A stretch of 64,000 nt of DNA, from positions 2,223,418-2,287,417 of the forward strand of contig NZ_CP009687.1 in assembly GCF_001042715.1 (NCBI RefSeq), written 5' to 3'. The DNA comes from Clostridium aceticum (GTDB taxonomy: Bacteria; Bacillota; Clostridia; Peptostreptococcales; Natronincolaceae). The notes below the pieces were generated by a model. It was not told where the DNA came from, did not search any database, and was given only the letters and a program-made list of their open reading frames with translations. Numbering within the stretch: position 1 is the first letter of the stretch; each line of letters begins with the position of its first letter. Below are positions 1 to 8,503 of the stretch, piece after piece. The position numbers and the translations under genes are program-made.

Positions 1-2301
1 GCTGATTGCAGTGATTGTAGGCATATTTTTATTGATTAACTCGTTAACAATGATCGGAGTATCGCTATAAATAGTTTCGCATATTCTTGAGATCAAACGA
101 GTTAGTAGTGCTTTTCGATTGATATTCTGTACTTTTCCTTGGTAATAGTAGGTTGAAGCTTTTAACTCAGGCCTTAAGAAACCATCAATATAATATTGAA
201 TTTGATGCCTTATATCCTCTAAGTAGACACTTAACTCCTCATGCAGAAGTTTATCCTGTTCCTCATGTTTGTTCTTACCGATTAAAAATTCTATAGCATC
301 ATGCTGTCGAAGTAAATCCTCTAGATTTGTATTTTCTTTTGGCAAAACAAATACTGCTCTATCGTGATTTATACTTGGGATGACTGTCTCAGCGTCATTT
401 CTACTATTATCTTTTTCTAAAATAACAGCATATACTACACCATCAGCAGTCTTACTTTGTATCTTTTTATTCCAATCTCGTGTTTCCATCAATTCTCGAT
501 ATTCAATGAATTCAAAATCAAAATATCGAATGATTTCATACTCATCATTGTATCCTGCTGCATAAATATAGCTGTCATCGACTAGCTTATTTAACGTTCC
601 TCTGCTGCTAAATAGGTTTTTTCGTTTTTCTATGGTATCAGCTATATCAGCGCTAATATCCATATCTGTAGCATTAGCAAATTCTAAATAACCTTTACTC
701 TTAATAAAATATAGGACTTTTTGATCGATTAACTTGCCAACTACTTCTTTAATTCTTGCAGCTTCAGTGTCATTGCTGAATAGTAATTGTAGTACTTCAA
801 CTTTAGGAGGAAGTTTTTGAAACTCTCCGACTATATTAATCAGACCCAAGGTCTTAACAATTGCCTCTTCTATTTCTTCACCATCACTCAATTTTTTCAA
901 TGCAGTGGTTGTTTCTCTCCATATTTGATAAATTTCTGATACATAGTTTTCTTTCTTAAATAGAGGCTCAAAGTAATTATAAATGTAATCTGGTGTCATA
1001 ATAGGAAATTCTGCTTTGTTGTATTGAAGAAAATATCCTAAAGTATTTATATCCTTAGTAGATAAAAATGTAAAGATTGTTCGTTCATTTTGTGCTACCT
1101 TTTCTGAAACCTTAGGTAGGATATATGTTGTGATAGGATGTAGCGGGTAGGTACCATAAACAACATAATCCTCTAAAGCTCCTCCTAACTCAGAGAAAAT
1201 ACCACTTCGACTAGTATCTAATATCATTTGGTTGAAGTCATCATCATGTCTATCTATAAACTGTTCCCATTGTTTTTCTTCTTTTAAAATTACATGGGAC
1301 ATGATCTCATAGGTTTGGCTTTCAAGGTGACTAATCTCAATTGGTTTATATCTATCACCTACAGCCTTCCAAGCATCTATTTTCTCTTTTGGAAGCTTAT
1401 CTACGTAGTTGCTAATGTTTTTATGAGATATAAGTAGAATATGAAGTTGCTCTTCCCCGCTTCTATTACATTTTTCTGCAAAATCCTGTAAAAGCTTTAT
1501 TTCCATTGCAGAGTTTCTATCAATACTACCTTCTAAAAATTTACTGAATTCATCATAAATCACATAGAGACCTTTATACCCTTTTCCTTGTATCTTACTT
1601 GCAACATCTCCATATAACTCAACGATATCAATCCCCTGTAGTGGATTGAATTCTCCTCCCGAAGTTAGCTGTGGATAAAGCTCAAGAAATTCATTATAAA
1701 CATCTTGATTATATTTGTGTAATTGATTGACGAACTCTTCACTTGATGTATGAATGAGTTCATTAAACTTTTCATAGGTATCGGTGTAATCCTTTTTCCA
1801 TAGTTCAATCATTTCTATAGCTGCATTAAAGTATGTATCAGGCATAATCCCATCAAGTTCTTCACTTTTAAGTGCATTTTTTAACCCCAATAATAAAGAT
1901 TGAGTTAAATTTAAGCTTGTCCCCGATACAACTACTGGCAACACCTTTTCTTGGTCTGCTATTACTCTTTCTGCTAGATGATATAAGTCATCATTGTAAT
2001 TTTTAAGTTTGCTAAGCAAACTAGCAAATATGTCTCTATCTTTGTAATATAACAACCCCATAATTACCAAGACTAAATGTGATTTTCCTTTGCCGTAAGG
2101 CCCAACTAATAACCTAGCCCTATCGCTTGATGATGAATTCAAGCTTAACAATATATCTTCCATAATTTCAATAGCACTGGTTGTAGCTATATAGTTTTTG
2201 ATTTTTTCAATGTTTTCCATATCATACTTTAGATTGATAGAATATTGAAATCCCGGAGCAGTATGGATAAAGTCTGATAAATAATGTTGGTTTCTACTCA
2301 T
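1..2301 (-). CDS. SspC-like P-loop ATPase, C-terminus cut by window edge
   Basis: The reading frame is open from an ATG at 2301 to the left edge (767 codons, no stop), so the C-terminus is missing. The N-terminal part has a Walker A motif (GPYGKGKSHL, about residues 73-82) and a Walker B-like stretch (GLYVIYDEFSKF, about 245-255), typical of a large AAA-type or STAND-type ATPase. The start codon overlaps the end of the DUF4007 gene by 8 bp, which implies translational coupling. Beside a DUF4007 protein and a PP-loop protein, the best match I know is SspC, the ATPase of the SspABCD DNA-phosphorothioation systems. The ATPase call rests on sequence; the SspC call rests on context and recollection. 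A general defence-island ATPase is the alternative. Confidence 0.72.
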   Translation of the reverse strand, partial: MSRNQHYLSDFIHTAPGFQYSINLKYDMENIEKIKNYIATTSAIEIMEDILLSLNSSSSDRARLLVGPYGKGKSHLVLVIMGLLYYKDRDIFASLLSKLKNYNDDLYHLAERVIADQEKVLPVVVSGTSLNLTQSLLLGLKNALKSEELDGIMPDTYFNAAIEMIELWKKDYTDTYEKFNELIHTSSEEFVNQLHKYNQDVYNEFLELYPQLTSGGEFNPLQGIDIVELYGDVASKIQGKGYKGLYVIYDEFSKFLEGSIDRNSAMEIKLLQDFAEKCNRSGEEQLHILLISHKNISNYVDKLPKEKIDAWKAVGDRYKPIEISHLESQTYEIMSHVILKEEKQWEQFIDRHDDDFNQMILDTSRSGIFSELGGALEDYVVYGTYPLHPITTYILPKVSEKVAQNERTIFTFLSTKDINTLGYFLQYNKAEFPIMTPDYIYNYFEPLFKKENYVSEIYQIWRETTTALKKLSDGEEIEEAIVKTLGLINIVGEFQKLPPKVEVLQLLFSNDTEAARIKEVVGKLIDQKVLYFIKSKGYLEFANATDMDISADIADTIEKRKNLFSSRGTLNKLVDDSYIYAAGYNDEYEIIRYFDFEFIEYRELMETRDWNKKIQSKTADGVVYAVILEKDNSRNDAETVIPSINHDRAVFVLPKENTNLEDLLRQHDAIEFLIGKNKHEEQDKLLHEELSVYLEDIRHQIQYYIDGFLRPELKASTYYYQGKVQNINRKALLTRLISRICETIYSDTPIIVNELINKNMPTITAIS

Positions 2302-3223
2302 TTTCTTCCCTCAATCCCACTAAATTTAATTCTTCATAATATGTTGTTAATATATCCATTGGCTTCATATCTGTATTTAACTTAATAACATCTAAGCCAG
2401 CAGTACGAACCACTTTTAAATAACCCATTTCCTGCAATCTATCAAGATAATAATTAAGAACATTTAGATCCATAACAAATGTTTTGCCAATATTGCATTT
2501 ATCACTTAATAGATTTGCTATCTTAATTTCCTTTGCACTATTCTTATTCTCTTTCTTTTGATATTGATCTACTATCACTGCTAAGATCACTAGAGGATGA
2601 ATCATATCTTTTCTTAAAACTACCTTTTTATAGATTTTCTTTTTCTCGTCTACTATATCTAAAATTCCTAAAATTCCCAAAGGAGAATCAATTGTATTTT
2701 CTGGTGATACTCGTTCTGGATGCATTTTTTTTCTTGAAATATATGTGTGAAGTAAGCAATTGAAATCATCTTCTAGTGAACTCTGTGCCACTGGTGTTCC
2801 TTCTAAATTGTATTTAACATATCCATCTATGGATAGAATGAAATCGTCCTTAGTAAACTCTCTAATATTGAATTCATTAAAAAACCAATACCATGTAGTG
2901 GCTAGTTCTTGATTAGAAGACAGCAAATAATGTATAAACCATAGTGTACCATCTTCTTCCATGTACTTATCATAATTCCATATAAGTTTTGCAAAATCAG
3001 TAAACTCTTGATATCTAGTGTTTCCATCCCTTTTTTCATCGGTTAAGCCCACTGCCTGCATCCAATATCGCAAAGCCTTTACCATATTAGTTCCTATCCC
3101 TAATACATCTGTTGGTTTATTTTCTTTATCAACAAATACCTGAGGATTTATGTCTACTTGCTTTAATCCTTTATACAACCAACCTTTTCTTATGAAAAAG
3201 GTTTCATGACCTCGAAATTTCAC
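2294..3223 (-). CDS. DUF4007 family protein, SspB-like
   Basis: This 309-residue protein opens with the DUF4007 signature (FRGHETFFIRKGWLYKG, residues 3-19). The C-terminal third looks like a winged-helix segment (about 220-290). The start is a GTG one base after the stop of the upstream PP-loop gene, with a GGGGGA ribosome site about 8 bases before it. The 3' end overlaps the next ATPase gene by 8 bp, so the three genes are one transcript. DUF4007 proteins sit in DNA-phosphorothioation loci; from memory SspB, the DNA nickase of the Ssp system, carries this domain. I see no obvious HNH or PD-(D/E)XK motif, so the nickase role is inferred from family and context. Confidence 0.75.
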   Translation of the reverse strand: MKFRGHETFFIRKGWLYKGLKQVDINPQVFVDKENKPTDVLGIGTNMVKALRYWMQAVGLTDEKRDGNTRYQEFTDFAKLIWNYDKYMEEDGTLWFIHYLLSSNQELATTWYWFFNEFNIREFTKDDFILSIDGYVKYNLEGTPVAQSSLEDDFNCLLHTYISRKKMHPERVSPENTIDSPLGILGILDIVDEKKKIYKKVVLRKDMIHPLVILAVIVDQYQKKENKNSAKEIKIANLLSDKCNIGKTFVMDLNVLNYYLDRLQEMGYLKVVRTAGLDVIKLNTDMKPMDILTTYYEELNLVGLREENE

Positions 3224-3224
3224 T

Positions 3225-4952
3225 TTATGCGTCCCCCTTTTTAGTAGCCGAGGAATATAAATATTTCCCCATTAAACAACCATATTCAAGATGTTTGCTA
3301 GTAACGCACATTTTACACTTGGTGCATTTATTTTCATCTATCTTATAACCGTTGTTTGATACAGTTATGGCATTAAACATACATACAGTCTCACAACTAA
3401 GACATTTTCGACAAGCATTATACTTTCGAACTTGATATCCTATCATCCGCTGGAGATCATCATGTTTTTTTACATTTAAAGTTTTAATTTTCACTGAAAA
3501 ATCATACTTATCGCTTTTTGTCTGTATAGAAATAATTGGAATATTTGTTTTAACGTCTAATACTAGAACTTCATTTAATAATTTGCTCCCCATTTCCTTT
3601 GAAACCTTGCCGAAAGGCACAAAAAGATTGAAAAACTCATCCGTTACTTGGGCTTTTAACTGATATATTTTAGCATTTTCTTCAGTAGTACAATTCTTTG
3701 AAACGATTTTCACATCATCTGCTGCCTTAATACCATATCCACCTTGTCGAGCCTTCCAATTTCCACTATCTACATAGTTTTCGGCATCCGGTTTTCCTAT
3801 TTTTCTTGCGAAATCAACTAAGTAATTCCTCCACTTTTGTACTTCTTCTGCCATATAAATCCTAGCTAGAAAATGAGAACGGGCACTGTTATTAGGACAA
3901 CACCAACATCCTACACGATCGTATCCTAGTCGATAAGCATCATTAAAGTCTATTTTTTCTGCTAATATGTATAACCAAATATCAATATCTTTCCAATAAA
4001 AAATAGGCGATGCTACTTTTTGTTTTTTTATTTTAGGACTATCATAAATTCTATCATACTTACTTCTACTAACAGATTCGAATTTACGGATTCCATAAAA
4101 TGTTAGGATAAATTGCTCTTTAAACATTGCATTAATTCGTCTATTGATAGGGCCTGTTTTAAACATCGTACAGCACCACCTCATTACACGACTAGGTGGT
4201 CCAATTTCATTACATACTTCATAAAAATCTTGTTCTTTATTTTTTGCATCCCTAATAATTGTTAGAGGATTTTCCGTCTTGAACCGTTTTACATACTCTA
4301 AAGTTAGCGGAAATTCTAAAGTTGTGTCCCCAAAAATATGAACAACTTCTGGATTACTTAATGCCTTTATCACTAAATCCGAAACGACTGTAGAATCCTT
4401 ACCACCCGAAAAGGATACGATAATCTGATCATCGTTGTAGTTCTTCCGAGCTTCATGTATGAAGCTATGAGCTTCTTCTTTTAAATAATGTAGTCTTTCT
4501 TTGTTGGCTCTTACAAAAGTATCTGCAAATTTTATAAATTCACTATATGTACTGTTATTTGCTTTTTTGTGCTTTTCAATAACTTTTAGTAATCTAATGC
4601 CATCAGCTTCCTTCATTTTTTTTGAAGAAATACTTTCTTTTTCCCCATCTATAAAATAACAGTTAGCAATACTCCATACTGAGTTATCTTTGTACTTCAA
4701 AGGTGTTCCTTTTAGAGATTCTAGTAGTAATCTTTCCTCAGGAAATACTGGTTTTAAATCCTGACTTAAATAACTTATTTCACTTCTACATAAAGGGCAT
4801 TCTTCTCTATTTATGGAATCTATTTCTTTTATTATAGGAACTTTACAATCACGGCACCAATATATCTCTGTAGGGATATCAAACTGTGTTTCTGCACTAC
4901 AGTCTGGACATTTTTCTTCATTTACTCGCTTCTTACATTTATCACACCACAT
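3225..4952 (-). CDS. PP-loop (PAPS reductase/DndC/SspD-like) protein with zinc ribbons and ferredoxin tail
   Basis: The gene starts at ATG 4952 (575 residues): the GGAGGGG ribosome site lies just before it, inside the longer frame that opens at 4970. In order it has two CxxC..CxxC zinc ribbons (Cys 3/6/15/18 and 33/36/52/55), an ATP pyrophosphatase PP-loop (SGGKDS, 182-187), an MRWCCTMFK segment and a GCWCCPN segment typical of PAPS-reductase-like and DndC-like enzymes, and a C-terminal 2[4Fe-4S] ferredoxin-like domain (CxxCxxCxxxC near 514-524, CxxCxxC near 543-549). DndC and SspD activate DNA by adenylation or pyrophosphatase chemistry before sulfur insertion. The role as SspD here is inferred from the adjacent DUF4007 and ATPase genes; similar fusions of unknown function exist in archaea. 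Confidence 0.75.
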   Translation of the reverse strand: MWCDKCKKRVNEEKCPDCSAETQFDIPTEIYWCRDCKVPIIKEIDSINREECPLCRSEISYLSQDLKPVFPEERLLLESLKGTPLKYKDNSVWSIANCYFIDGEKESISSKKMKEADGIRLLKVIEKHKKANNSTYSEFIKFADTFVRANKERLHYLKEEAHSFIHEARKNYNDDQIIVSFSGGKDSTVVSDLVIKALSNPEVVHIFGDTTLEFPLTLEYVKRFKTENPLTIIRDAKNKEQDFYEVCNEIGPPSRVMRWCCTMFKTGPINRRINAMFKEQFILTFYGIRKFESVSRSKYDRIYDSPKIKKQKVASPIFYWKDIDIWLYILAEKIDFNDAYRLGYDRVGCWCCPNNSARSHFLARIYMAEEVQKWRNYLVDFARKIGKPDAENYVDSGNWKARQGGYGIKAADDVKIVSKNCTTEENAKIYQLKAQVTDEFFNLFVPFGKVSKEMGSKLLNEVLVLDVKTNIPIISIQTKSDKYDFSVKIKTLNVKKHDDLQRMIGYQVRKYNACRKCLSCETVCMFNAITVSNNGYKIDENKCTKCKMCVTSKHLEYGCLMGKYLYSSATKKGDA

Positions 4953-5071
4953 AATACCCCTCCATATCATCTGTCCTTTGTATATTATAGCATAAGGAGG
5001 GCATTATTTGAATGGAGTTTTCGAAACGTATGTTCTTTTTCGTGTTCTTATTCAATCTTAGAGTTGCTAAT

Positions 5072-5884
5072 CTAACCCGTTGAGCATTCACATGGTAATA
5101 CTCCCTCATCAGGCAATTCTTTTCTTACTAAAGCCCAGAATTTTTGCCAATGTATTTTTTCTGTAGGAACTATACCTAAACAATGCATTCTTCTAAACTT
5201 TGATTCTATATCTTCTAAGTATATACCGTTTAAAATGGAATACCCTATACTTTCTTCTGCTTTTTTCGCCTTATCCCACAAATCGCGCCTCAAACAATAC
5301 ACAATGTACCATTGTTGTCGTCCAGCATTTAAACATCCCATACAATTAGCATGTTTGAAAATCTCATATGTTTGTGGTCTATTTATTTGTATTTCTTCAG
5401 TACTTTTAATAGTTCTATTCCAGAGAGCTAGTGGATAATCTGATTGGTATCCCCATGACAATAATATCCCTATTCTTCTTTGTATCCGTTTAATCTCTTC
5501 TTTATCAAATCCATAGATTATTTTCACATCTTGTCTAGTTTCAAATGGTTTAGAAGGAAAATTGTTAGATAACCATTTTTTGAAAGGCATTACTTTCAAT
5601 CGATTAGTACATAATGCACTTCCTCTTCCGACTTTGAAAGCACCAATCTCCATACAAATGTCTAATGGCCCTTTAACTCTCCAACCATTCATATTTGCAT
5701 ATGTAATTTCAATTTCTAAATAATTAGCTACTTCTTTTTTGAATCGCTTAATATCTTCATGCTCAACATCTGCACTTATATTATGATTTAGTAAGATTAC
5801 ATTATTTTTCCCATATTTTCTTACGGTTTCGATTGCTGCTATGGCTGAGGAATGTCCACCTGAAAAACATACTACATATTTCAT
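5072..5884 (-). CDS. small PAPS-reductase-like PP-loop protein
   Basis: This 270-residue protein has an N-terminal PP-loop (SGGHSSA, residues 8-14) with His in place of the usual Lys-Asp, as seen in many phage and island PAPS-reductase-like proteins. Later cysteine motifs (LCTNRLK near 90, and ANCMGC) could bind metal or an Fe-S cluster. The start has a strong AGGAGGG site. It is first in the minus-strand island transcript, 119 bp upstream of the larger PP-loop gene, so the locus carries two distinct members of this superfamily. Its substrate is unknown; a second nucleotide-activation or sulfur-transfer enzyme of the same system is a reasonable guess. Confidence 0.65.
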   Translation of the reverse strand: MKYVVCFSGGHSSAIAAIETVRKYGKNNVILLNHNISADVEHEDIKRFKKEVANYLEIEITYANMNGWRVKGPLDICMEIGAFKVGRGSALCTNRLKVMPFKKWLSNNFPSKPFETRQDVKIIYGFDKEEIKRIQRRIGILLSWGYQSDYPLALWNRTIKSTEEIQINRPQTYEIFKHANCMGCLNAGRQQWYIVYCLRRDLWDKAKKAEESIGYSILNGIYLEDIESKFRRMHCLGIVPTEKIHWQKFWALVRKELPDEGVLPCECSTG

Positions 5885-5910
5885 AAAATCCCTCCTAATA
5901 ATTTAATAAG

Positions 5911-6016
5911 AACACAATATGTATTATTTATCCTTAAGCATATCGCACAATATGTGTTTTTGCAAGTATTTTTTCACTTATTGTGTTTTTAGTATTAATA
6001 AAAGACTTATTGTGTT
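5911..6016. promoter_or_regulatory. four operator-like repeats in the divergent promoter region
   Basis: Four copies of an ACACAATA half-site occur in the gap between the divergent PP-loop and XRE genes. ACACAATAT is at 5912-5920 and GCACAATAT at 5945-5953, 33 bp apart. The reverse form TTATTGTGTT is at 5978-5987 and 6007-6016, 29 bp apart. Two copies point one way and two the other. This arrangement is typical of binding sites for a small XRE repressor, and the adjacent XRE gene is the obvious candidate. Confidence 0.55.
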
Positions 6017-6050
6017 AATATTTATCTATAATTATGAGAGGGTGGTTGCG

Positions 6051-6401
6051 GTGTTTGGTAAACGGCTTAAAATCATTAGAACTGAAAAAGGTTTACTCCA
6101 GAAGGACCTAGCTGAACTTTTGAATGTCTCTCCTAGTACTATAGGTATGTACGAGCGAGACCAAAGGGATCCTGATACCAATACACTTAAATTTCTTGCA
6201 GAGCATTTTAATGTTTCTATCGATTGGCTACTAGGCCTTTCGGATATAACTACACCTTATTCAAAAAAAAATGATACACAAGAACATGCATATCATAAAT
6301 TTAGCTATACTAACCTATCTGATGAAGACAAAGCTAAAGTTAAAGAGTATATTAAATTACTTCATTACAAAGATAGATTAATAGACGATAGCTGTGAATG
6401 A
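6051..6401 (+). CDS. XRE family helix-turn-helix regulator
   Basis: This 116-residue protein has an N-terminal Cro/C1-type helix-turn-helix (about residues 1-60; the SPSTIGMYERDQRDPD segment covers the recognition helix) followed by IDWLLGLSD, a common end of this domain. I chose the GTG at 6051, preceded by GAGAGGG at 6036-6042, because the upstream extension of the frame looks non-coding and contains the operator repeats. It is divergent from the PP-loop/DUF4007/ATPase operon, so it probably represses that operon and itself. No peptidase or ligand domain is visible. Confidence 0.8.
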   Translation: MFGKRLKIIRTEKGLLQKDLAELLNVSPSTIGMYERDQRDPDTNTLKFLAEHFNVSIDWLLGLSDITTPYSKKNDTQEHAYHKFSYTNLSDEDKAKVKEYIKLLHYKDRLIDDSCE

Positions 6402-6568
6402 TTTGCATATCTCCAGCTTGCTATTTCACGAATAGTCTAGTGTGAGTTTTTACTAAGATCAACTTATTAGTGTAGTTGTTTCCACATGAGCCGTTTATCT
6501 CATTAGTTTATTCTATCATCAATATGTATATCATATTATATTATTCAATAGTCTTAAAATATTGGAAT

Positions 6569-6622
6569 ATAGGGAACTAAAGATTGTATAGTAACCTTCT
6601 ATACTTTTCTATAGTTCCCTAT
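6569..6622. repeat. 11-bp perfect inverted repeat with 32-bp centre
   Basis: The arms are ATAGGGAACTA and its exact reverse complement. The centre contains a smaller TATAG/CTATA pair. It could be a recombinase core site or an element end; nothing in the sequence decides between these. Confidence 0.4.
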
Positions 6623-6664
6623 AACTTTTGGATAGGTGGCAAGTGGATGGCAACTGACATTTTT

Positions 6665-6700
6665 AAACCTCTGTAGTCATAATTATTACGGAGGTTTTTG
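6665..6700 (+). terminator. intrinsic terminator-like hairpin
   Basis: AAACCTC (6665-6671) pairs with GAGGTTT (6691-6697), followed by two further T residues. It lies 264 bp after the XRE gene, so it may belong to a lost gene. Confidence 0.4.
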
Positions 6701-6878
6701 TAAATCTGGGTATATTACTTTAAACCTGCAGATTCGAAGTCGGTTTTATGGCTTTTCAGAGATTTTTACATATTTTCAACAGCTTCTATTTTTAGTAAGT
6801 GCCAAAGAATTTCCGCCTAGTATTGTACCAGGAAGTTTTGCTAGAATAACAGATAATAAGCAGTAGGAGGTATCTGTT

Positions 6879-7217
6879 ATGACAAATGAAACGCTGGACA
6901 TTGACTGGGAAGATATTTTAGATAAATTCTCTTCTCATGAAGGGACCATCAAAGCTTTTTGTGAAGAGAATAATATAGGTATTCATCAGCTGTATTATCG
7001 GAGAAAAAAGCTAGAAAACAATAATACTCCTGTATTTCATGCTGTTAGTTTTAAAGATACGGAAGCTGATGAGGCTGTAAATCAAGAAAGTACCCCATCT
7101 AATCCTTCCCCAACGGCAACTATAAAAATTGAAATAGGCAAAGCTAAGATATATATACCAAGCAATGACAAGGTATCTCTATCTAATGTTTTTAAGGAAA
7201 TTATAGCATTATGCTAA
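6879..7217 (+). CDS. IS66-type accessory protein TnpA
   Basis: This 112-residue protein has the IS66 OrfA layout: an N-terminal helix-turn-helix (TIKAFCEENNIGIHQLYYRRKKL, about residues 27-49) and a C-terminal strand-rich tail ending IKIEIGKAKIYIP. The ribosome site is GGAGG. Its end overlaps a tnpB start by 7 bp, as in intact IS66 elements. The protein looks full length, but the rest of the element is missing, so it is probably a remnant. Confidence 0.7.
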   Translation: MTNETLDIDWEDILDKFSSHEGTIKAFCEENNIGIHQLYYRRKKLENNNTPVFHAVSFKDTEADEAVNQESTPSNPSPTATIKIEIGKAKIYIPSNDKVSLSNVFKEIIALC

Positions 7218-7282
7218 ATATAGATAAAGTGGATAAGGTATATTTGGCTTATGCCGAAAAAATAATTATACCGAAGTTTTAG
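7211..7282 (+). pseudogene. IS66 TnpB, N-terminal fragment
   Basis: The frame starts MLNIDKVDKVYLAYA, matching the usual start of IS66 TnpB (normally followed by a TDxRKxIDGLA motif). It then leaves the family sequence and stops after 23 codons. The break coincides with the left arm of an inverted repeat at 7265. Confidence 0.6.
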
Positions 7283-7330
7283 TAACAGCTGTGTATAGTC
7301 TATATTTCAGAGTGAAAATTTCGGTATAAC
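7265..7330. repeat. 16-bp imperfect inverted repeat at the IS66/recombinase junction
   Basis: The left arm (7265-7280) is ATTATACCGAAGTTTT. The reverse complement of the right arm (7315-7330) is GTTATACCGAAATTTT, giving 14 of 16 matches. It lies exactly where TnpB sequence is lost and before the recombinase genes, so it may be an element end or recombination site. Confidence 0.45.
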
Positions 7331-7396
7331 TTTCTTGTATTTCAGGATGCTTTTTGAGAACCTAACTTTAACATTAATAATTAGGAGGTACTCAAA

Positions 7397-7537
7397 ATGA
7401 AAACCAAGAAGCCATTGAATGAACTGGTTGCGATGATTTTAGATGAAATGGAAAATGCGCAATTCAGTGAGGAAACCCGCCGTCAATACAGAGATGTATA
7501 TAGAAGGCTGCAGAAACTAGCTAATATCAGACAGTAA
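7397..7537 (+). CDS. 46-residue protein upstream of a recombinase
   Basis: A short frame of 46 codons plus stop, preceded by TTAGGAGG. It encodes a charged helical peptide (KPLNELVAMILDEMENAQFS...RRLQKLANI). Its stop codon directly abuts the ATG of the tyrosine recombinase, so the two are translationally coupled. I do not recognise the family; a small helper of the recombinase is possible. Confidence 0.5.
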   Translation: MKTKKPLNELVAMILDEMENAQFSEETRRQYRDVYRRLQKLANIRQ

Positions 7538-8275
7538 ATGTTTTACACAAAACAACTAGGGAAGGCATTTGTTGAAGATTGTAATTATATTGGCACTGAC
7601 AAGTTCAGCCATCATAGATTCTATTTTCATAAACGATGTGTACATATATTGGAGACTCTGATTTATACAGGTCTTGTAGATTGGTCTAAATGTTCATCTA
7701 ATGAAACCAGACATTCCTTCGGAGTGCCTCTCTTTGAGGGCATTTATACCGATTACATTATGTTCCTAAAAGAGGAAGGGATGAAACCAAGCACTCTGTG
7801 TACTTATGGCAGGACTGTTGCCTATTTCTTGAACTATATTGAAACAAAAGGGTATAAATCCATTGAGGATTTATGTCGCGGTGATGTGACAGATTTTATT
7901 TTAGCTATGTGCAAGGAACGTTGGCATCCCAAATGTCTGGGATCATATATTCCAGGAATGAAGAAATTCTTAGCTATGTCTAAAACAAGTAGTATATTCA
8001 TAAGAGAACTCCCTTCCTATATGCCACGGAAGAAAGATATCATTGAAGTTTATAGCGACAAGGAGCATGAACAGCTCATAAATTATCTGAACAAGTCCGA
8101 TATTTCCAAAAGGGATAAAGCAATTTGCCTACTGTCAATAGAAACTGGACTAAGAGCGATAGATATTAGCAATCTTAAACTGGACGATGTTGATTGGAAG
8201 AATGAAGTCATTCATTTGGTGCAGGAAAAAACCAACCATGCCATAGACATTCCTCTCAGACCTTCCTACCGTTGA
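7538..8275 (+). pseudogene. tyrosine recombinase/integrase, C-terminally truncated
   Basis: The N-terminal SAM-like core-binding domain (about residues 60-150) and the start of the catalytic domain are present: the first catalytic Arg in ETGLRAIDISNLKLDD and the beta-hairpin Lys in VQEKTNHAIDIPL. The frame then runs into foreign sequence and stops at 245 residues. The HxxR, His/Trp and Tyr motifs are absent, so it cannot be an active strand-transfer enzyme. The join at about 8,260 is to a piece of an IS66 gene on the other strand. Confidence 0.75.
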
Positions 8276-8494
8276 AGAAAAATCCTGGGAAATTGAAACA
8301 CTGGCAAATTCAAATCCAGAAGAAACCAAGTTGTCTGAAGTAGTGCTGGATGCTTCGTTAAAATTCCTTATCCAGTAGCTAAAGGTGCTGGTCTTAAGAC
8401 CATTTTTCTCACACCATGCTTTCTGTGTAAGACCGCTTAATTTATAGTCCTCAACACGATTAATCCAAATTTCTCTGTTTTCCTTTAATTTCAT
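8262..8494 (-). pseudogene. second IS66 TnpA, truncated
   Basis: From ATG 8494 (ribosome site GGAGGTG 10 bases upstream) the frame encodes an IS66 OrfA N-terminus (SGLTQKAWCEKNGLKTSTFSYW). It differs from the copy at 6879, so it comes from a different element. At about 8,262 it joins the truncated recombinase, and the frame beyond is antisense to it, so the gene is broken. Confidence 0.65.
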
Positions 8495-8503
8495 AAAAAA
8501 CAA

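Larger units (their letters stand above)
6402..6878. other. 477-bp non-coding stretch with two inverted repeats
   Basis: I see no gene here. A perfect 11-bp inverted repeat (ATAGGGAACTA at 6569-6579, TAGTTCCCTAT at 6612-6622) encloses 32 bp. A terminator-like hairpin follows at 6665-6700. The stretch lies between the XRE gene and an IS66 remnant and is probably the scarred edge of a mobile element. Confidence 0.5.

Noticed and set aside
8150-8261. Extension of the second IS66 tnpA frame past the junction.
   Set aside because: The extension is antisense to the recombinase gene and shows no IS66 similarity.
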